Shown here: positions 10,538 to 23,341 of the stretch, in pieces
How the letters are laid out: the number at the start of each line of letters is the position of its first letter
How positions within the stretch are numbered: position 1 is the stretch's first letter
Assembly (NCBI GenBank): GCA_018398575.1
Contig: JAGTXZ010000020.1
Coordinates: 744,001-808,000 of the forward strand
Length of the DNA stretch: 64,000 nt
Source of the DNA: Ampelomyces quisqualis
Taxonomy: Eukaryota > Ascomycota > Dothideomycetes > Pleosporales > Phaeosphaeriaceae
Reading direction: 5' to 3'
Made by a program: the position numbers and the translations under genes
The notes under the pieces: model-generated
Told to the model about the DNA's origin: nothing
Seen by the model: only the letters and a program-made list of their open reading frames with translations
The model's database searches: none

Positions 10538-12911
10538 TTACTCAACGGTGACCGACTTGGCAAGGTTACGGGGCATATCAACATTGACGCCCTCAGCAAC
10601 CGCCATCCAGTAGGACATGAGCTGCAGAGGAATGACGTTGATGAGACCCTGCAAGCAGTCGACGTTGGTGGGAACCTCAATCTTGTCAGTCTTGTCAGTT
10701 GGGAACTCAGGGTCGTTCTCGTTGCAGATGATGATGGGTCGTCCGCTTCGGGCAATGACCTGCTGGTATGCGTTGAGTGACTTGGCGAAGATGTCGTCGC
10801 GGGTAAGAATCATGACGATGGGGAGGTTCTCGTCCACAAGAGCGAGCACACCGTGCTTAAGCTCACCAGACATGACGGCTTCGCAGTGGAGGTACGAAAT
10901 TTCCTTGATCTTGAGCGCGCCCTCAAGGGCAGTGGCGTGCTGAGAGCCACGACCAAGGAGCAAGAGAGACTTCTGGTCCTTGAACCTCTCGCAGAGCTTC
11001 TTAATGGGCTGGTCGAGCTTGAGCACCTCCTTAAACTGCTCCGAGATCTTGGTAAGACCGTCCATAATCTCCGCGCGTCTCTGCTGCTTTGACGCACGAT
11101 CCTCGCTGAGCGATAGCGCGAACATGACCATGCAGACAAATTGTGACGTGTAGGCCTTGGTGGAGGCGACACCAATCTCGGGGCCGGCGTTGATGTGTAC
11201 ACCGCAGTGGGTGAGAAGGGAGATGGAAGAACCGACAGAGTTGACGATGCCGACGGTCAATGCACCGCGCTCCAAGCAGTAACGAAGAGCCATGAGGGAG
11301 TCAGCAGTCTCGCCAGACTGGGAGACGAACACGCAAGTGTCGTCACGGAAGACAGGTGCTTGGCGATCCAAGAAATCGGAGGCCAACTCGACGGCAATAG
11401 GGATCTCAGTCAGCTCCTCGAAGATACCACGGACGGCCATGCAGGAGTGGTAAGAGGTTCCGCAAGCGATGAAAATGATCCTTCGGCATCGCCTAATGGT
11501 AGCAAGGTATTGCCTCAGACCACCAAGAGTGACAGTCTTGGTCTTTGCATCGAGACGACCACGCATAGCGTTGACGACGGAATCGGGCTGCTCGAAAATT
11601 TCCTTCTGCATGAAGTGGTCGAAGCGGCCCTTCATGATCTCCTGAAGCTGAATCTCCAATGTCTGGATGGTACGGACGTTGCTGACCGATCCATCGTCCT
11701 TGGTCAGACGGTGGATGTTCAGCGAACCCTCGTGAATGTGTGCAATATCATCGTCCTCAAGGTACAGCACCTTCTTGGTGTGCTCGACGATCGAGGAGGG
11801 GTCGGAGGACAGGAAGAACTCGGTGGGCATTGGGACGCCGTCGTCCGAGAGAAAAGCGCGGGACTGCGAGCGGTGGAGAAGCGACTTATCGGGTGGTGCG
11901 AGCAAGGTGTTACCCTTCTTCAGCGCAACGTTGTGGGACGCACTCTCGGCAGGGAGAGCGCCACCCTCGTCGTTGTACTCAACATCGACGAAGTCGACCT
12001 TCATCTTCTTCTGTGTCCGCACACCAATGACAAGGGGCGAACCCTTGCGGGCCGCAACGACCTCATGTGGGTAGTGGATGGATTTGATGAGAAGACCGAA
12101 AGCGCCCTGGAGCTCCTTGATGACAGCCTTGACGAGGGCAGGGAATGTCAGGTCTGGGTGCTCGGTGTAGATGTATTTGGCGAGCTTGGCAATAGCCTCC
12201 GTGTCGGTCTCAGTCTCGAACTTGTAACCCTTGCTCTCAAGCAGAGTCTTCAACTCCTTGTAATTTGTGATGATACCGTTGTGTACGACGGAGAATTCCC
12301 AGTTGGGGTCGGACCTGTATAGAGGAGACGCGTCAGCTCCGTCCTTATACGTGAAAGAAACATAGGTTATACGAGAGATGGTCCAATGTGCCAGGTGTCC
12401 AGAGGACCTCAACCCGCCAACGCACGCTGCATTGCAACTGCTAGATTGGAACGTACCTGTGGGGATGGCAGTTGACACGCGATGGGGGACCGTGGGTGGC
12501 CCATCGGGTGTGAGCGATACCGGCATGTGAATCGAAGACTTTCTCGAGATCGAAGTTCTGCTCGTCAACGAGCTTCTTAAGCGAGGCGACCTTGCCGACC
12601 TCCTTGACGGCAAAGACCTCGTTCTTCTTGTCGCCATCAATGGCCAGACCGGCTGAGTCGTAGCCACGGTACTCTAGACGTGCAAGGCCTGGAGAAGGGT
12701 GGTGTTAGCATTGTTTGGCATGCCCCGCCAAGCTGCTTCGGCCTGCAAGACTGCGTGTGATGGCTATACGAACCATTGATGAGTGTGTTGAGAATGTATT
12801 TCCTGTCCTTCTCCACCAGGTAGTTGATATATCCAAAGATACCGCTGTTGGGGGCTGTCAGATGTTGTTCTGTTTGCGGCTGGGGTAATTGCGGGGCAGA
12901 TCATACCACAT
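10538..12911 (-). CDS. GFA1: Glutamine:fructose-6-phosphate amidotransferase (isomerising)
   Basis: First and rate-limiting enzyme of UDP-GlcNAc/chitin precursor synthesis: fructose-6-P plus glutamine gives glucosamine-6-P. Exons (minus) are 12911..12907 (5 nt, ATGTG), 12844..12774, 12688..12457 and 12314..10538; introns are 62, 85 and 142 bp; the product is 694 residues. Splicing creates MCGIFGYIN, so Cys2 becomes the N-terminal nucleophile after Met removal. GATase II domain to about 300 with EYRGYDSAG, THTRWATHG-type motif and HNGIITNY. Two SIS sugar isomerase domains follow (CGTSYHS; FVSQSGETADSL; LLGRGSQHATALEGALKIKE), and the end is NLAKSVTVE as in eukaryotic Gfa1. A frame open upstream of the ATG is ignored because the Cys must be N-terminal. 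Confidence 0.95.
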
Positions 12912-14801
12912 GGCTGGCGAGGGGGACCGAGGGAATTGTGTTGGATGTAGAGAAAAGCGACCGTGTGTATTCCGAGTGCGATTGAAGCTTGAGAGAAGTG
13001 TATGGGTAGTTGAAGAGCGGCAATGATGGGAGAGGAGCAAAAGGCGGTCTCCACGTCTAGCTTTATACACTCCACTTGTTGCTTAGCTAGTGCAGGGAAG
13101 GTGGGTATGCCTTCCCTGAAACGATCCACCCCCTCCAACAATTCCCAATTCTCGTCTATGATACCTCCCGTGACACAACGTTGCTCCGCGCGCTGAACAG
13201 CACATCCATTCCTTTCTCCGTCACCATCTCGGCTCCCCTATTGTGTCATCGTCGTCGGGGGCTCCCACCTCTGATCGGAGTCGATGAGCTGCAGCCAATC
13301 AGGCCGCGCATTGGCCCTGATCGCCAGAGGCGCAGCAGCCGCGAATAGCAACACTTCTCCATCTATCTCGTGAACAAACATTGGATTTTTGGTCCATGAG
13401 GCTACATCGCGGGCACCTTGCTCCGCCCGTAACCTGATGGCCTATCGTGGAAGCCGAGCATATTGTTTCTATGCTTAGCATTCTAAGTGTGCCGCAGGGG
13501 CAAGTTGTTCAACACCAAGCCACTACGTCAGCAGCGACATTTCAGACCGAATACGGCTTCAGAACAAGGGTCCGCTCGCCTATCATGCTCGGCCTCATGT
13601 TTCAGACTGAAAGTCGTCCCGTCAAATCGGTGCGATAGCTGCACTGGGGAGAAATCCAGACTCTTGTCTGCTTGGGTTGCACGCGAGTGAACATGGCACG
13701 GCTGGTGCTCGCTCAGGTACGTACCTAGCAGCAGACTCAACCATCACAGGCGAGCTGGAATGTCTCACAGGGCCTGAAGTTCGTCCGCACCTTCTGCCCA
13801 TCTACTTACGTCCAACCCGCTACCAGACGGTGAGACCAAATCCAACCCAACCGCCCTGCATCTCAGCCTAGTCCAGCCCAGCTTCCACACGTTCAAGCTA
13901 CAATTACAGTGAAACCCATCTCCTTCGCACTGCTTCTACAGCCGCACCTACATTCTACGGTGAGCAGGACACAAGCCACTGCACGCTCTAGTTGCTTGGT
14001 GGCGCTCGCATTTTGCGGAAGCCTTGCCGACAAGCAATGACAAACGTTTCCCTACATAGTGGATACTTCCAGTCTAGCTGGCGAGAGCTGACCGCCATGC
14101 GGACGTTCCGTGGTTCCCAAGCGCGAAAGCTCCCCCCCACCATGTGGCGCTCACCCAACGAGACTAGACTATCCAACCTTCAGCACGCGCTTGTACTCCG
14201 TACCGACCCGACCAACTATTTTCTTCCTTCACGGCCCTGTGAAGAAACATGTGATTATCTAGCCCGAACACCCCGCCGGGCCGGGCTAGAGCTCGTCGTG
14301 TCTAGGTACCTATCAGCCGCACGCCAGCCCGTGATCTTGTGTCGCAACCAGAAGCGCTTTTCGCCTTGGCCTCTTTTGCTAATACCCCACATGACATGTT
14401 AGGGGGGACTTGTCGTGGGCTTGTTTTTTTATTCCGGCTGACGGAATCTGACTAGGGTGTGACCTGGCTTTCGCGAGATAGTTCTGGTCCTGCGTGCTTG
14501 CCACGGATATGTGGTTGCAAATCACTCAGTCATCCATGGTATGGTGAATACCTGGGTGGCCCATCAGACCCGCCAGCGTTCCGCATGACGAAAGTGGAGT
14601 AAATGCAAAATAGTTTCTGCGTATGTAGGTAGCTATTGCAAATGTACATATTTGCACCTGTCTAATTCTCCTGCGTGAAAAAAAAAATCTTCCAACAACC
14701 GCCCAATGTGTTGCATGCCATGCTTGAACAAAAATACAACGAGAGAATTGGTATGCACGCGGCCGGAAAGAAAGAATGGTGCTTCCAGCTTATCCTGCCG
14801 C
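12912..14801. other. Long intergenic region, GFA1 promoter
   Basis: About 1.9 kb between GFA1 and the AVT-like gene, both on the minus strand. Open frames up to 136 codons (for example 13992-14402) show no recognisable family or splice support. The unusual length suggests extended regulatory sequence for GFA1 or an unrecognised transcript; the sequence alone does not decide. Confidence 0.45.
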
Positions 14802-17106
14802 TCATCGACTGTCGCAATAGCCAGGGGCCTTCGGTGCGCTACCCTGGACCCACGAACTGATAGTCAAAGTGGTCGTATACACCATACCAACAACGCCGAT
14901 GATTCCGAGGAGTATGTCCATGAGGCGGGCGCGAGAGGTTCGCGCAACGGCTCTATAGTGTAGCATCGGCTATGTACATGTCAGCGAGGTTCTCTATTGA
15001 AGAGATGTTTTCACCTACGGGGTATATAAACACCAGCGGAATACAAGCAAAACTGCCTACAAGACTGACAAACTTATCGAGATCTCCAGCCCCTGCCCAA
15101 GCGATACAGGCACAGACAGCGACCATGAAGAAGCGGAAAAAGTTCTTCTTCCACTTCACGTAGGGGTTGTACTTGCCCGTTCGGCTGAAGAGTTGCTGAC
15201 TGGTGATCTCGATGGCGGGATAGATTTGCAATGGTGTCGAAAGCAGAATGGCGAGCGAGTAGATGAATTGAACTGCGTTGACGAATTTGTTGTCTTGAGG
15301 CATGTTGAGCAGAACGACGGTCTTGGTCTTTGATCCAAAAGCTGCATACGATAGCGCTCCTGCTGTGAGGAAGATGACAGTGATGATGATCATGACACCT
15401 CCTAGCACCTTGGGAAACTTTTTGGGGTCCTTCATGCCAGTTTGGATAGGGATAATGAGACCAATACCTTCGAATGTGAAGATGGCTGTACCGATGAAGA
15501 GTGTCCAGCTGCTGGGATTGAAGTTGATGATGTCGGAAACGCCACCCTGACTGACGATGGTAAAAAGATCGTAATAATACAGGTAGACAAGACCCAGGAG
15601 AATGAAAATGTCTGCCACCAGCGCAAGCTTCTGGATGTTGTTGATGTTTCTGTACAACGACAGTGGCAGGAAAATGACCATCTGTATCAAGATCATGTGA
15701 CCAATGCCAATGTAGGTCCTGCAGTTCGACACAGCCAGCACGAAAGCCTGTAGATTCTCGGAAACGAAGACGATGTAGGCGGAGGAGAAGCCGATTTGCG
15801 AAATGACTAGCGAGAAGTTGATCATGTTGCGCATCCACCTGCCGTAGAGGTGCAGGCCCATGTCGCCAAATGAGTATTCGACAACGAGACGAGTAGACAC
15901 TAGCAGGACGAAGCAGGTATAGGATAGACCTGCAACTCCTAGGAGGACAAGGTTGGAGAAAAGCATGCCACCGTTGAGGAAGGCGCGAGGAAGGAACAGC
16001 ACGCCGGTGCCCACGAAGGACTTCAACAGCAACAGGGCTGCGCCGGTAGGAGTGCCATTGCCTGTCTTCTTGGGCTTCCGCCTTCTCCGCTTCCCTGGTG
16101 CGAGCAGACCACTGGACTCGCCGTACTCCCGTGTGTCATCTTCGGAATGCTCTCCAGAGTCTAGTGCATCTGATGAGAAGTACTCATCGGGTCCTAGCAC
16201 TTCGTCGTCTTCTTCGAGTGATTCGCCTGCAAAGTGACCATACAGGGTGAGGAATTCCAAGAAGTTGCTTGTGAAGACGTGGGGCTGCTGTCGGGTCTGA
16301 TGGACAGTTCCGTACCCAGAAGGGCCAGGAGCCGGCGAAGGGCTGCCAGCGGCTCTCCGCAGGTAGTTGCGACGAAATCCTCCCGGTTGTCTGATGGAGT
16401 CGATATTCAAGACATGCTCGTCCGGCCGGGGCCGCGCCTCGTGGAAGCTCTTGCTGCGCTGCATCTTGCCTGCCTCATCCTGCTGCTGCTGCTCGCTCCA
16501 CCGGTAGATCTGGCGTGTGATGTCACCGCCCTGCAGCTGCAAGCTTGAGAACTCGCCGTCTTCTTCGTCCTCACCCTGTCTGCTCTGCGCGTCCTCGTCG
16601 TCGGCGAGTCCGCGGTTTGATCTACTCGGCGAGGCATAGTGTCCGACCAGATGGCGGCGCACGATTTCGGCGTCTTCGTAGGGCACGGGGGAGCGGCCGC
16701 GGCCGTCGAAGGAGCCGAAGTGGCTGGCTGGGGCGCGAATCGAGGACTCTTGGGTGGCCGGTGACGGCGGCCGCATGGGTGGTGAGCCGAAGCGGGGAGG
16801 ACTGGCACCGAGCGAGTTCTTCAGCGCAGACGAGAGGGCCGATTCTGCTGGGCCGGGCAGGGACGATTGCGGGTCGGCACGGCCAGGCAGAGGCGCCTGG
16901 GCTGCAGGAGAATCCTCCAGTTGGGCCGGAGTCGGGATCTGGCGGACAGCTGGCGATCCGGCCTGGGTGGACGGCACGGGCGAGCCCCGCTGCGCAATGC
17001 TCTCTGCACGCGCCGCCTGCGATTCTGTGGGTGAGCGTCGGCCAGAGTCGCGCGACGAGGACGGCACCGCCTGTGGTTTCGACGACTCTGGGCGCTTTCC
17101 CGCCAT
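14802..17106 (-). CDS. AVT3: Vacuolar amino-acid transporter, AVT3/AVT4-like (AAAP family)
   Basis: Predicted proton-coupled exporter of neutral amino acids from the vacuole. Exon 1 is 17106..15019 and exon 2 is 14969..14802, with a 49-bp intron (gtaggt, ctgac branch, catag); the product is 751 residues. Residues 1 to about 310 are Ser/Pro-rich and probably cytosolic. The transporter core starts at TGAALLLLKSFVGTGVLFLP and has about 11 membrane segments (SYTCFVLLVSTRLVV, FSLVISQIGFSSAYIVFVSE, GTAIFTFEGIGLIIPI and others). Exon 2 supplies the last helix, after FIYPPMLHYRAVAR. Unspliced, the frame would end early in the intron. The start MAGKRPE at 17106 is preferred over an in-frame upstream ATG at 17316 that would add an arginine-rich leader. 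Divergent from the cotransporter gene, 250 bp apart. Confidence 0.88.
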
Positions 17107-17355
17107 GTTGGCTTGTGACGGCACGTCTGCGGCCGCTTGGGGAGGGTTCGGGCGTCGGCCTACGCACGACAAGAGAGGATGGCAGCGCGAACTCAGGTCC
17201 CGGCAGCTTTGAGATGGAACACGACCGCCGCCAAGTGAATGTCGTGACTCGTGCCCAAGGTCTGACTCGGACACTCCGGGGTCACGGGTGGCCCTGACAT
17301 CCTTGCACGCCCACAACTACTCCGTATCAGGGCACGTCTTCTCCACGCCCATCCC

Positions 17356-20300
17356 TTGACAGAGCGCGGACCCGACGACAGTCACGATACCATGACCGGT
17401 GCAGACGACGGGGCCCACACCATCAGGCGACTTCCCACGCGAACTCGTTCAAGCTTTGCGGCTCGCACAGCAAGAGACGACACAGCACGACTGCATCGGC
17501 GTTCCTTTGCTCAGCAAGATTCGCCTCACCCGACCGAGGCAACTCCGCTACTCCCAGACAGTAGCTATGCACGGCACTCACAAGATGCCACAACGAACCA
17601 TGGGGCTGTCGTCGATACTTCCGACCCCACATCCTTCTTAAGCTCGTTGAAAGCATGGCTTCCCCGTGTTTTTGCTTTCTCGGATGTCGACCCATCGAAG
17701 CCCTCTAGTCGACATGGCAAACGTCAGTCGAATCGCGAGGCCGCTAAACCGAGGCCTGGTGCCTTCCCAAGGCCAGTGGGCGGTAATGCAAAGTTGGGCA
17801 CTTTTGCGGGTGTATTTGTGCCAGTGACGCTCAACGTCTTAAGCATCCTCATGTTCCTGCGATTCGGCTTCATCCTGGGCCAGGCCGGTCTGGTAGGTAT
17901 GATGGGCATGCTTACCGCAGGCTATCTCATCAACCTCTTGACTGTCATGTCCATTTCTGCCATCGCAACGAATGGCACGGTGAGAGGCGGTGGTGCTTAC
18001 TGTGCGTAACAGCCAGGCACGGCTTTCACGTCATACAAACACTAACCTGCTTGCCAGACCTCATATCCAGAAGTCTCGGCCCTGAATTTGGTGGCGCTAT
18101 TGGACTTGTCTTCTATCTCGGTACAGTCTTCAGCACGAGTTTGAACGCCGTCGGCTTGGTCGATTGCCTTGTCGTGAATTTTGGCAAAGTCGAAGGCGCT
18201 ATGAGCCAGTGGCTCCCGCAGAGCTACTGGTGGCAGTTCTTGTGGGCTACTATTGTGCTAGCGTTCTGTACCCTTATCTGCCTGGCTGGTAGCGGTCTCT
18301 TTGCGCGTGCTAGCAACGGCTTACTGATCGTTCTACTCATTGCCATTGTGAGCATACCACTCTCTGCGGCAATACGAGAGCCTTTCGTGGATGTGAAAGA
18401 ACATATCATATTTACAGGATTCCACATGGAAACCCTGCGCAATAATATGCTTCCCCACTTTACCAAAAGCGCTGCTGGCAGCGCAATTAAAGGTCACGAG
18501 AACTTCCAGGACCTGTTTGGCATTCTCTTCCCCGCTACAGGAGGCATACTTGCGTAAGTATCTTGGCTGCGTCTGTGCATCTCGTACTGATATTTTGCAA
18601 GTGGAGCAAGCATGTCTGGCGACCTCAAACACCCCAGTAAAGCAATACCAAAAGGCACACTCTATGGCCTTGGGTTGACTTTCTGTCTTTATACAATCGT
18701 CATAGTCGCACTTGCAGCTTCTATAAGCCGCGAAACATTTTACGGCAATACGAACGTAATACAACTCGTAAGTACGCCTCGAGGAAGCACATGTACAAGA
18801 AGCACACCACCAAGCAAGGCTACTGCGTGTCTTCAATGTTACTTAGTTTCTATACCGAATACATTTCTGACCTCATCAGACAAATATATCAGGCGTGGTC
18901 ATCCTCCTTGGAGAAATGTCGACCGCTACTTTCTCAGTGCTTATGGGCGTGGTAGGCTCCTCGAAACTGCTACAGGCATTGGCTAGAGACCATCTGATAC
19001 CCGGAATTTCTATGTTTGGCCAGGGCACCAAGACGGCGGACGAGCCTATCTACGCAATCTTCATCACACATGCAATCGCTCAGGTGACGATGTTTGCCAA
19101 CATAAATCAAATTGCATCTTTCATCACGATGACGGTACGTTCTACCCTAGCCTCCGCAGTGCACTGCTTTGCAGTACCTTTGCTATTGCCGCAAAGATTA
19201 CTAAAGATGGTTTCAGTACTTGATGACATTCCTAGTCACTAATCTTGCATGCTTCTTGCTGAAAATCGGATCAGCCCCCAACTTTCGGCCATCGTTTCAG
19301 TTCTTTAATTCGTACACAGCTGCAGTAGGCACAGTTGTCTGCGGTGGAACTATGTTCTTCGTTGATGGCGTCTATGCATCTGGTTGCGTGGCCCTGTTGA
19401 TGATTGTCTTCCTCTTGATTCATTACAGCACCGCACCAAAACCCTGGGGTGACGTTAGTCAGGGTCTCATATACCATCAGGTTCGTAAGTATCTTCTTCG
19501 GCTACGCCAGGAGCATGTGAAGTTCTGGAGACCGCAGATCTTGCTGTTGGTCAACGATCCCAGGCGCCAGTACAAGTTGATCCAGTTCTGCAACTCTCTC
19601 AAGAAAGGCGGACTCTTTGTTCTCGGACATGTCATAGTCAGCCAAAACTTTGCTGAAGCTGTTCCCGAAGCCAGACAGCAACAGCAGACATGGACCAGAT
19701 ACATCGACTTCTCGAAGATCAAAGCCTTTGTGAACATTGCGATCTCGCCTGTCGTAGAATGGGGTGTTCGTAACCTTGTTTTAGGTGCTGGATTGGGGAG
19801 TATGCGACCAAATATTGTTGTCATGGGGTTCTACAATCTGCCGGAGCTCAGGCAAACGTAAGTAGTCTCCGCAGCATTTGACACGTAAAATAGACACTTA
19901 CTGTTGCTACCATAAAATAGTCAACCGCTCAATCACATCCCATCGCCTCAGCCATCGCGGCCGTCAAGCAAGGCTACAAACCATTCGATATCCCGCAAGG
20001 CAATTCAGGCAGCAGCCAAGCGTAGGCAAACGAGTAGCATGCAAGGAACGTTACCGACCGACGCTATGAAACCCGAAGACGCCATTGGTATCAAGAGCTA
20101 TGTGACGATCGTCGAGGACCTTGTCCTAAGGTTACAAGCGAACGTAGCGGTGGCTAAGGGGTTCAAGGATCTCGAAGTACCCTCCACCAAGCCTAGTACG
20201 AAGCAGAGAGCTCTCAGCATGACGGGATATGCGAACTCGGAATTAGAGGATTCGTACAAGTCATATATAGATCTGTGGCCGATACAGATGTCCGCTGAGG

Positions 20301-21913
20301 TCGGCGCAGACGACGGGCCGAGTCGGAAAAACGTTTTGACAACCAACTTCGATACGTACACACTCATTCTTCAGCTTGGCTGTATATTGCACATGGTCCC
20401 ATCTTGGAAACGTATGTACATGTTGAGGGTCTGTGTCTTTGTCGAGTACGAAATAGACGTGGAAGAGGAGCGCGAACGAGTCTCTACGTTGCTGAAAAAC
20501 CTTCGAATGCAGGCAGAAGTTCTAGTCTTCTGGCTGGCAAATGGTAGCCTAAAGATGTACGAGGCTATAGTCAACGGAAGAGATGATGATGAATTTGACC
20601 AGACATCAAGAGACGTAGACCTTTCTCTCGAAGATGAACGTTGGTGGCAGGACATCAAACGACTTCGGCAACCAGCAGGCCTGAGTGCCAGTCAGGAGCT
20701 TGCGTATGCTACCGACATTCTAGAAGCGATCACGCAATGGCCCACAGCAACATTTCAGCACGGAAGGCGTGAGACGAAACCCAAGCGGTTTTCAGCGCTC
20801 CAAAAGATGTTACGAAAAGCGAAGCATAGGGCTTCGGTCGCTGATTGTAGCGAGACAGGTGCTACGACTGAACTGCATGGCCAGGAACTGCCCTTGAATC
20901 TTGCGTTGAACAGCGATAGCGGTTCCCTCAAATCTTCCAACGGGCGAAACGACGATGCGGATGATGAAGCAGTGGCTTCAGAAAGTGAGGCTGCGATCAG
21001 CGGTAGCAATTTTGACGAGTACGACCTTGATGCATCCTCCGACGAAAGCGATGGGTCGAACTCGAGAAGGCCAGGCTTGATTATGAAGAGAGCAAGGACT
21101 GTAGCAGTAGGAGGTGGTTCGCCATTCTTATCGCGCAAGCTGGATCTCAGAAAAGCCATCTGGAAAGGCTCGCCCAAGGGCAGTTCCATGGATCAAGACC
21201 GACCATCTCTTGAACCAGTGACACCGCTCAGACCACACCATGGTGCTGCATCTTCCGAGACAGCTATCACCAAAGCCGGGCGAAAGACAAAGAATGCGCA
21301 CAGTGCGGCAAGCTCTTCATCGCAACTCTCCTCGTCATCGAGGGGCCGAGCGCTCGCTCCTCATCCACCAATCGGTGAGCATTCGTCGCCGAAGTTCACA
21401 TCGAAGCCCGTTCCACGTACAGCAGTCGCACGCGAGGAAGCGCCAGGCCCTTCGATCATGTTTGTGGAAACGCCCTCACCAGCAACGATGAGAAAGAAAG
21501 ACCCTATCGCCGAAGCTACTGTCAGTCCAGCACAACTTGCAGCTACTGCAAGCCAGCCTACTTCAGCCAATGTCTCCGCGCCCGATAGTCCCATGACATC
21601 GGCCACGAATCTACCCACTGCATCGCCTCATAGCATCTCTCCAGCGTCAGGGTTTCCGGCCCAGCAAGCGATACCGCTGTCGTTCAATGACTTGCCCTGC
21701 AGGGCTCAGCATCTCATTTTGAACGAGCTTATTCGCCAACAGTCGGACGATACTGCTGTTATTTTTACAACGCTGCCGAGCCCGTCGGACGGTACTTGCG
21801 AGAGCGAGAGTGAAAGCGTGAAGTATATCAGTGATCTAGAGGTGTTGTGTGAAGGGCTGCCACCAGTGCTGTTGGTACATTCAAACAGCATGACGGTCAC
21901 GATGAATTTGTGA
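17356..21913 (+). CDS. VHC1: Cation-chloride cotransporter (SLC12/KCC, Vhc1-like)
   Basis: Predicted electroneutral K+/Cl- symporter; the yeast family member Vhc1 sits in the vacuolar membrane. Exons are 17356..18001, 18058..18553, 18602..18767, 18880..19134, 19217..19857 and 19921..21913; introns are 56, 48, 112, 82 and 63 bp. All junctions keep frame, giving 1398 residues. The cytosolic N-terminus is followed by about 12 membrane segments: [89 protein letters not shown]. The long cytosolic C-domain has Ser/Asp-rich stretches and the conserved end LPPVLLVHSN before MTVTMNL. An alternative start is Met at 17392. The family is clear; the vacuolar site is inferred from yeast. Confidence 0.9.
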
Positions 21914-22306
21914 GGTCAGCAGTATTATTTGCAAGCAGAATTGGATAGCCCTCCCATCTCAGTGAGAAGATCAGGATCAAATCTAGCCGATGAATGTGCT
22001 CCATCAAGAACGTCCCTTTGTCAGAGCTAGTCAACCAATTGTGAAGATGCCGTGGCTGTGAACAATGGGTGTAAACGGATCGGTCCAAGTTGTTCGAGCC
22101 GTGTTTGGCGTAAACGGTTACTATTGTTCTGTAGCGATGATAGAAAGAGGCATCGTTTCCGCCAAGCGCGGTCCTGGCCCACCATGTCGGCCCTCAACTT
22201 CATTCGCAGCTGGCTCTCGGCTACAGTGCTGTCGCCATACCGCCTACTGCACCTGATTCTGCGCCGACTCAGTTCGCATTCTCAAGTGTCAAAGCAAAAG
22301 AAGAGA
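21914..22306. other. Intergenic, cotransporter 3' flank and RAM2 promoter
   Basis: A frame open from 22052 leads into RAM2 and contains ATGs at 22052 and 22184, which could extend RAM2 at its N-terminus. No other feature is seen. Confidence 0.45.
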
Positions 22307-23341
22307 ATGCCAAAATACTACGATGACGACGAGGCGTGGGTCGACTTGGAGCCTCTCCCGCAGGATGACGGCGGCCTGCACCCGCTCGCCGCGATTGCGT
22401 ATACCGAAGAATACAGCCAGGCAATGGGCTACTTGCGCGCGGTGATGGCTAAGAACGAGTTCAGCGAACGTGTGTTGGCGCTCACAGAACACATTATCAG
22501 CATGAATCCAGCGCATTACACTGTTTGGTGAGTTGCATGACTTTGATTTGCTTCTAGGACCAGGCGCTGACAAAGAAGGCAGGCTGTACCGCGCAAAGAC
22601 AATCTCACAACTCGGCATTCCTCTCCGGGACGAAATCGCATGGCTCAACCCGACCGCCCTCAAGCATCTCAAGAACTACCAAATATGGCACCACCGACAC
22701 ACGATTATCGACGCCCTTGGCTCGTCGGAGGGTGAACCCGAGTTTATCAGTACAATGCTGGAGCAAGACTCAAAGAATTACCACGTCTGGAGCTATAGGC
22801 AGTGGCTGGTGAAGAGGTTCGACCTGTTTGAGGAACCTGAAGAGCTGGAATGGACAGCGGAAATGATTGAGGCGGATGTGAGGAACAACTCGGCTTGGAA
22901 CCACCGCTACTACTTGGTGGTGGGCGGTCGCGGCGGCAAGCCGAGCGAGCACCAGGCGAAAAGAGAGATCGAGTACGCCCCCTCAAAGCCCGGAGACAGC
23001 ATCTTTGACTAACCGCGAACAGATACACCAAAGCGGCCATCCGCAAAGCGCCACAGAACCAGAGCCCATGGAACTACGTATCGGGTATCCTACGCGCTGC
23101 GCAACTGCCCAAATCGACCATCAAGGATTTTGCGCTCGAGTTCGCCGACTTGGACAGACCGGACGAGGTGTACTCGAGTCACGCTCTTGACCTGCTAGCT
23201 GACATCTACGCCGAAGAGGAAAACAGCAAGGCCGAAGCCGAAAAAGCCCTTAACCTACTGGCAACGAGATACGACCCGATTAGGGCAAATTACTGGAACT
23301 TCAGAAAAGGCCTGTTAGAGCAGCAGAGAGTCGCGACGTAG
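22307..23341 (+). CDS. RAM2: Protein farnesyl/geranylgeranyl transferase type I alpha subunit
   Basis: Shared alpha subunit of FTase and GGTase-I, which attach isoprenoids to CaaX proteins such as Ras and Rho. Exons are 22307..22527, 22583..22972 and 23023..23341, with introns of 55 and 50 bp; the product is 309 residues. PFTA repeats are visible: NPAHYTVWLYRA, NYQIWHHRHTIID, NYHVWSYRQWLVKRF, NNSAWNHRYYLV, SPWNYVSGIL. The first splice restores the Trp of repeat one and the second restores IEYTKAAI. The start MPKYYDDDEAW fits the family length; an in-frame Met at 22184 would add 41 residues with a basic, hydrophobic character and cannot be excluded. Confidence 0.93.

Noticed and set aside
11195..12322. 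375-codon open frame on the plus strand opposite GFA1
   Set aside because: Antisense shadow of a well-supported conserved gene; no family resemblance.
12912..13070. N-terminally extended Gfa1 from an upstream in-frame ATG
   Set aside because: The catalytic Cys must be residue 2, exposed after Met removal, so the start at 12911 is required.
16545..17297. 250-codon plus-strand frame opposite the AVT3-like N-terminus
   Set aside because: Low-complexity, Arg/Gly-rich product typical of the complement of GC-rich Ser/Pro coding sequence.
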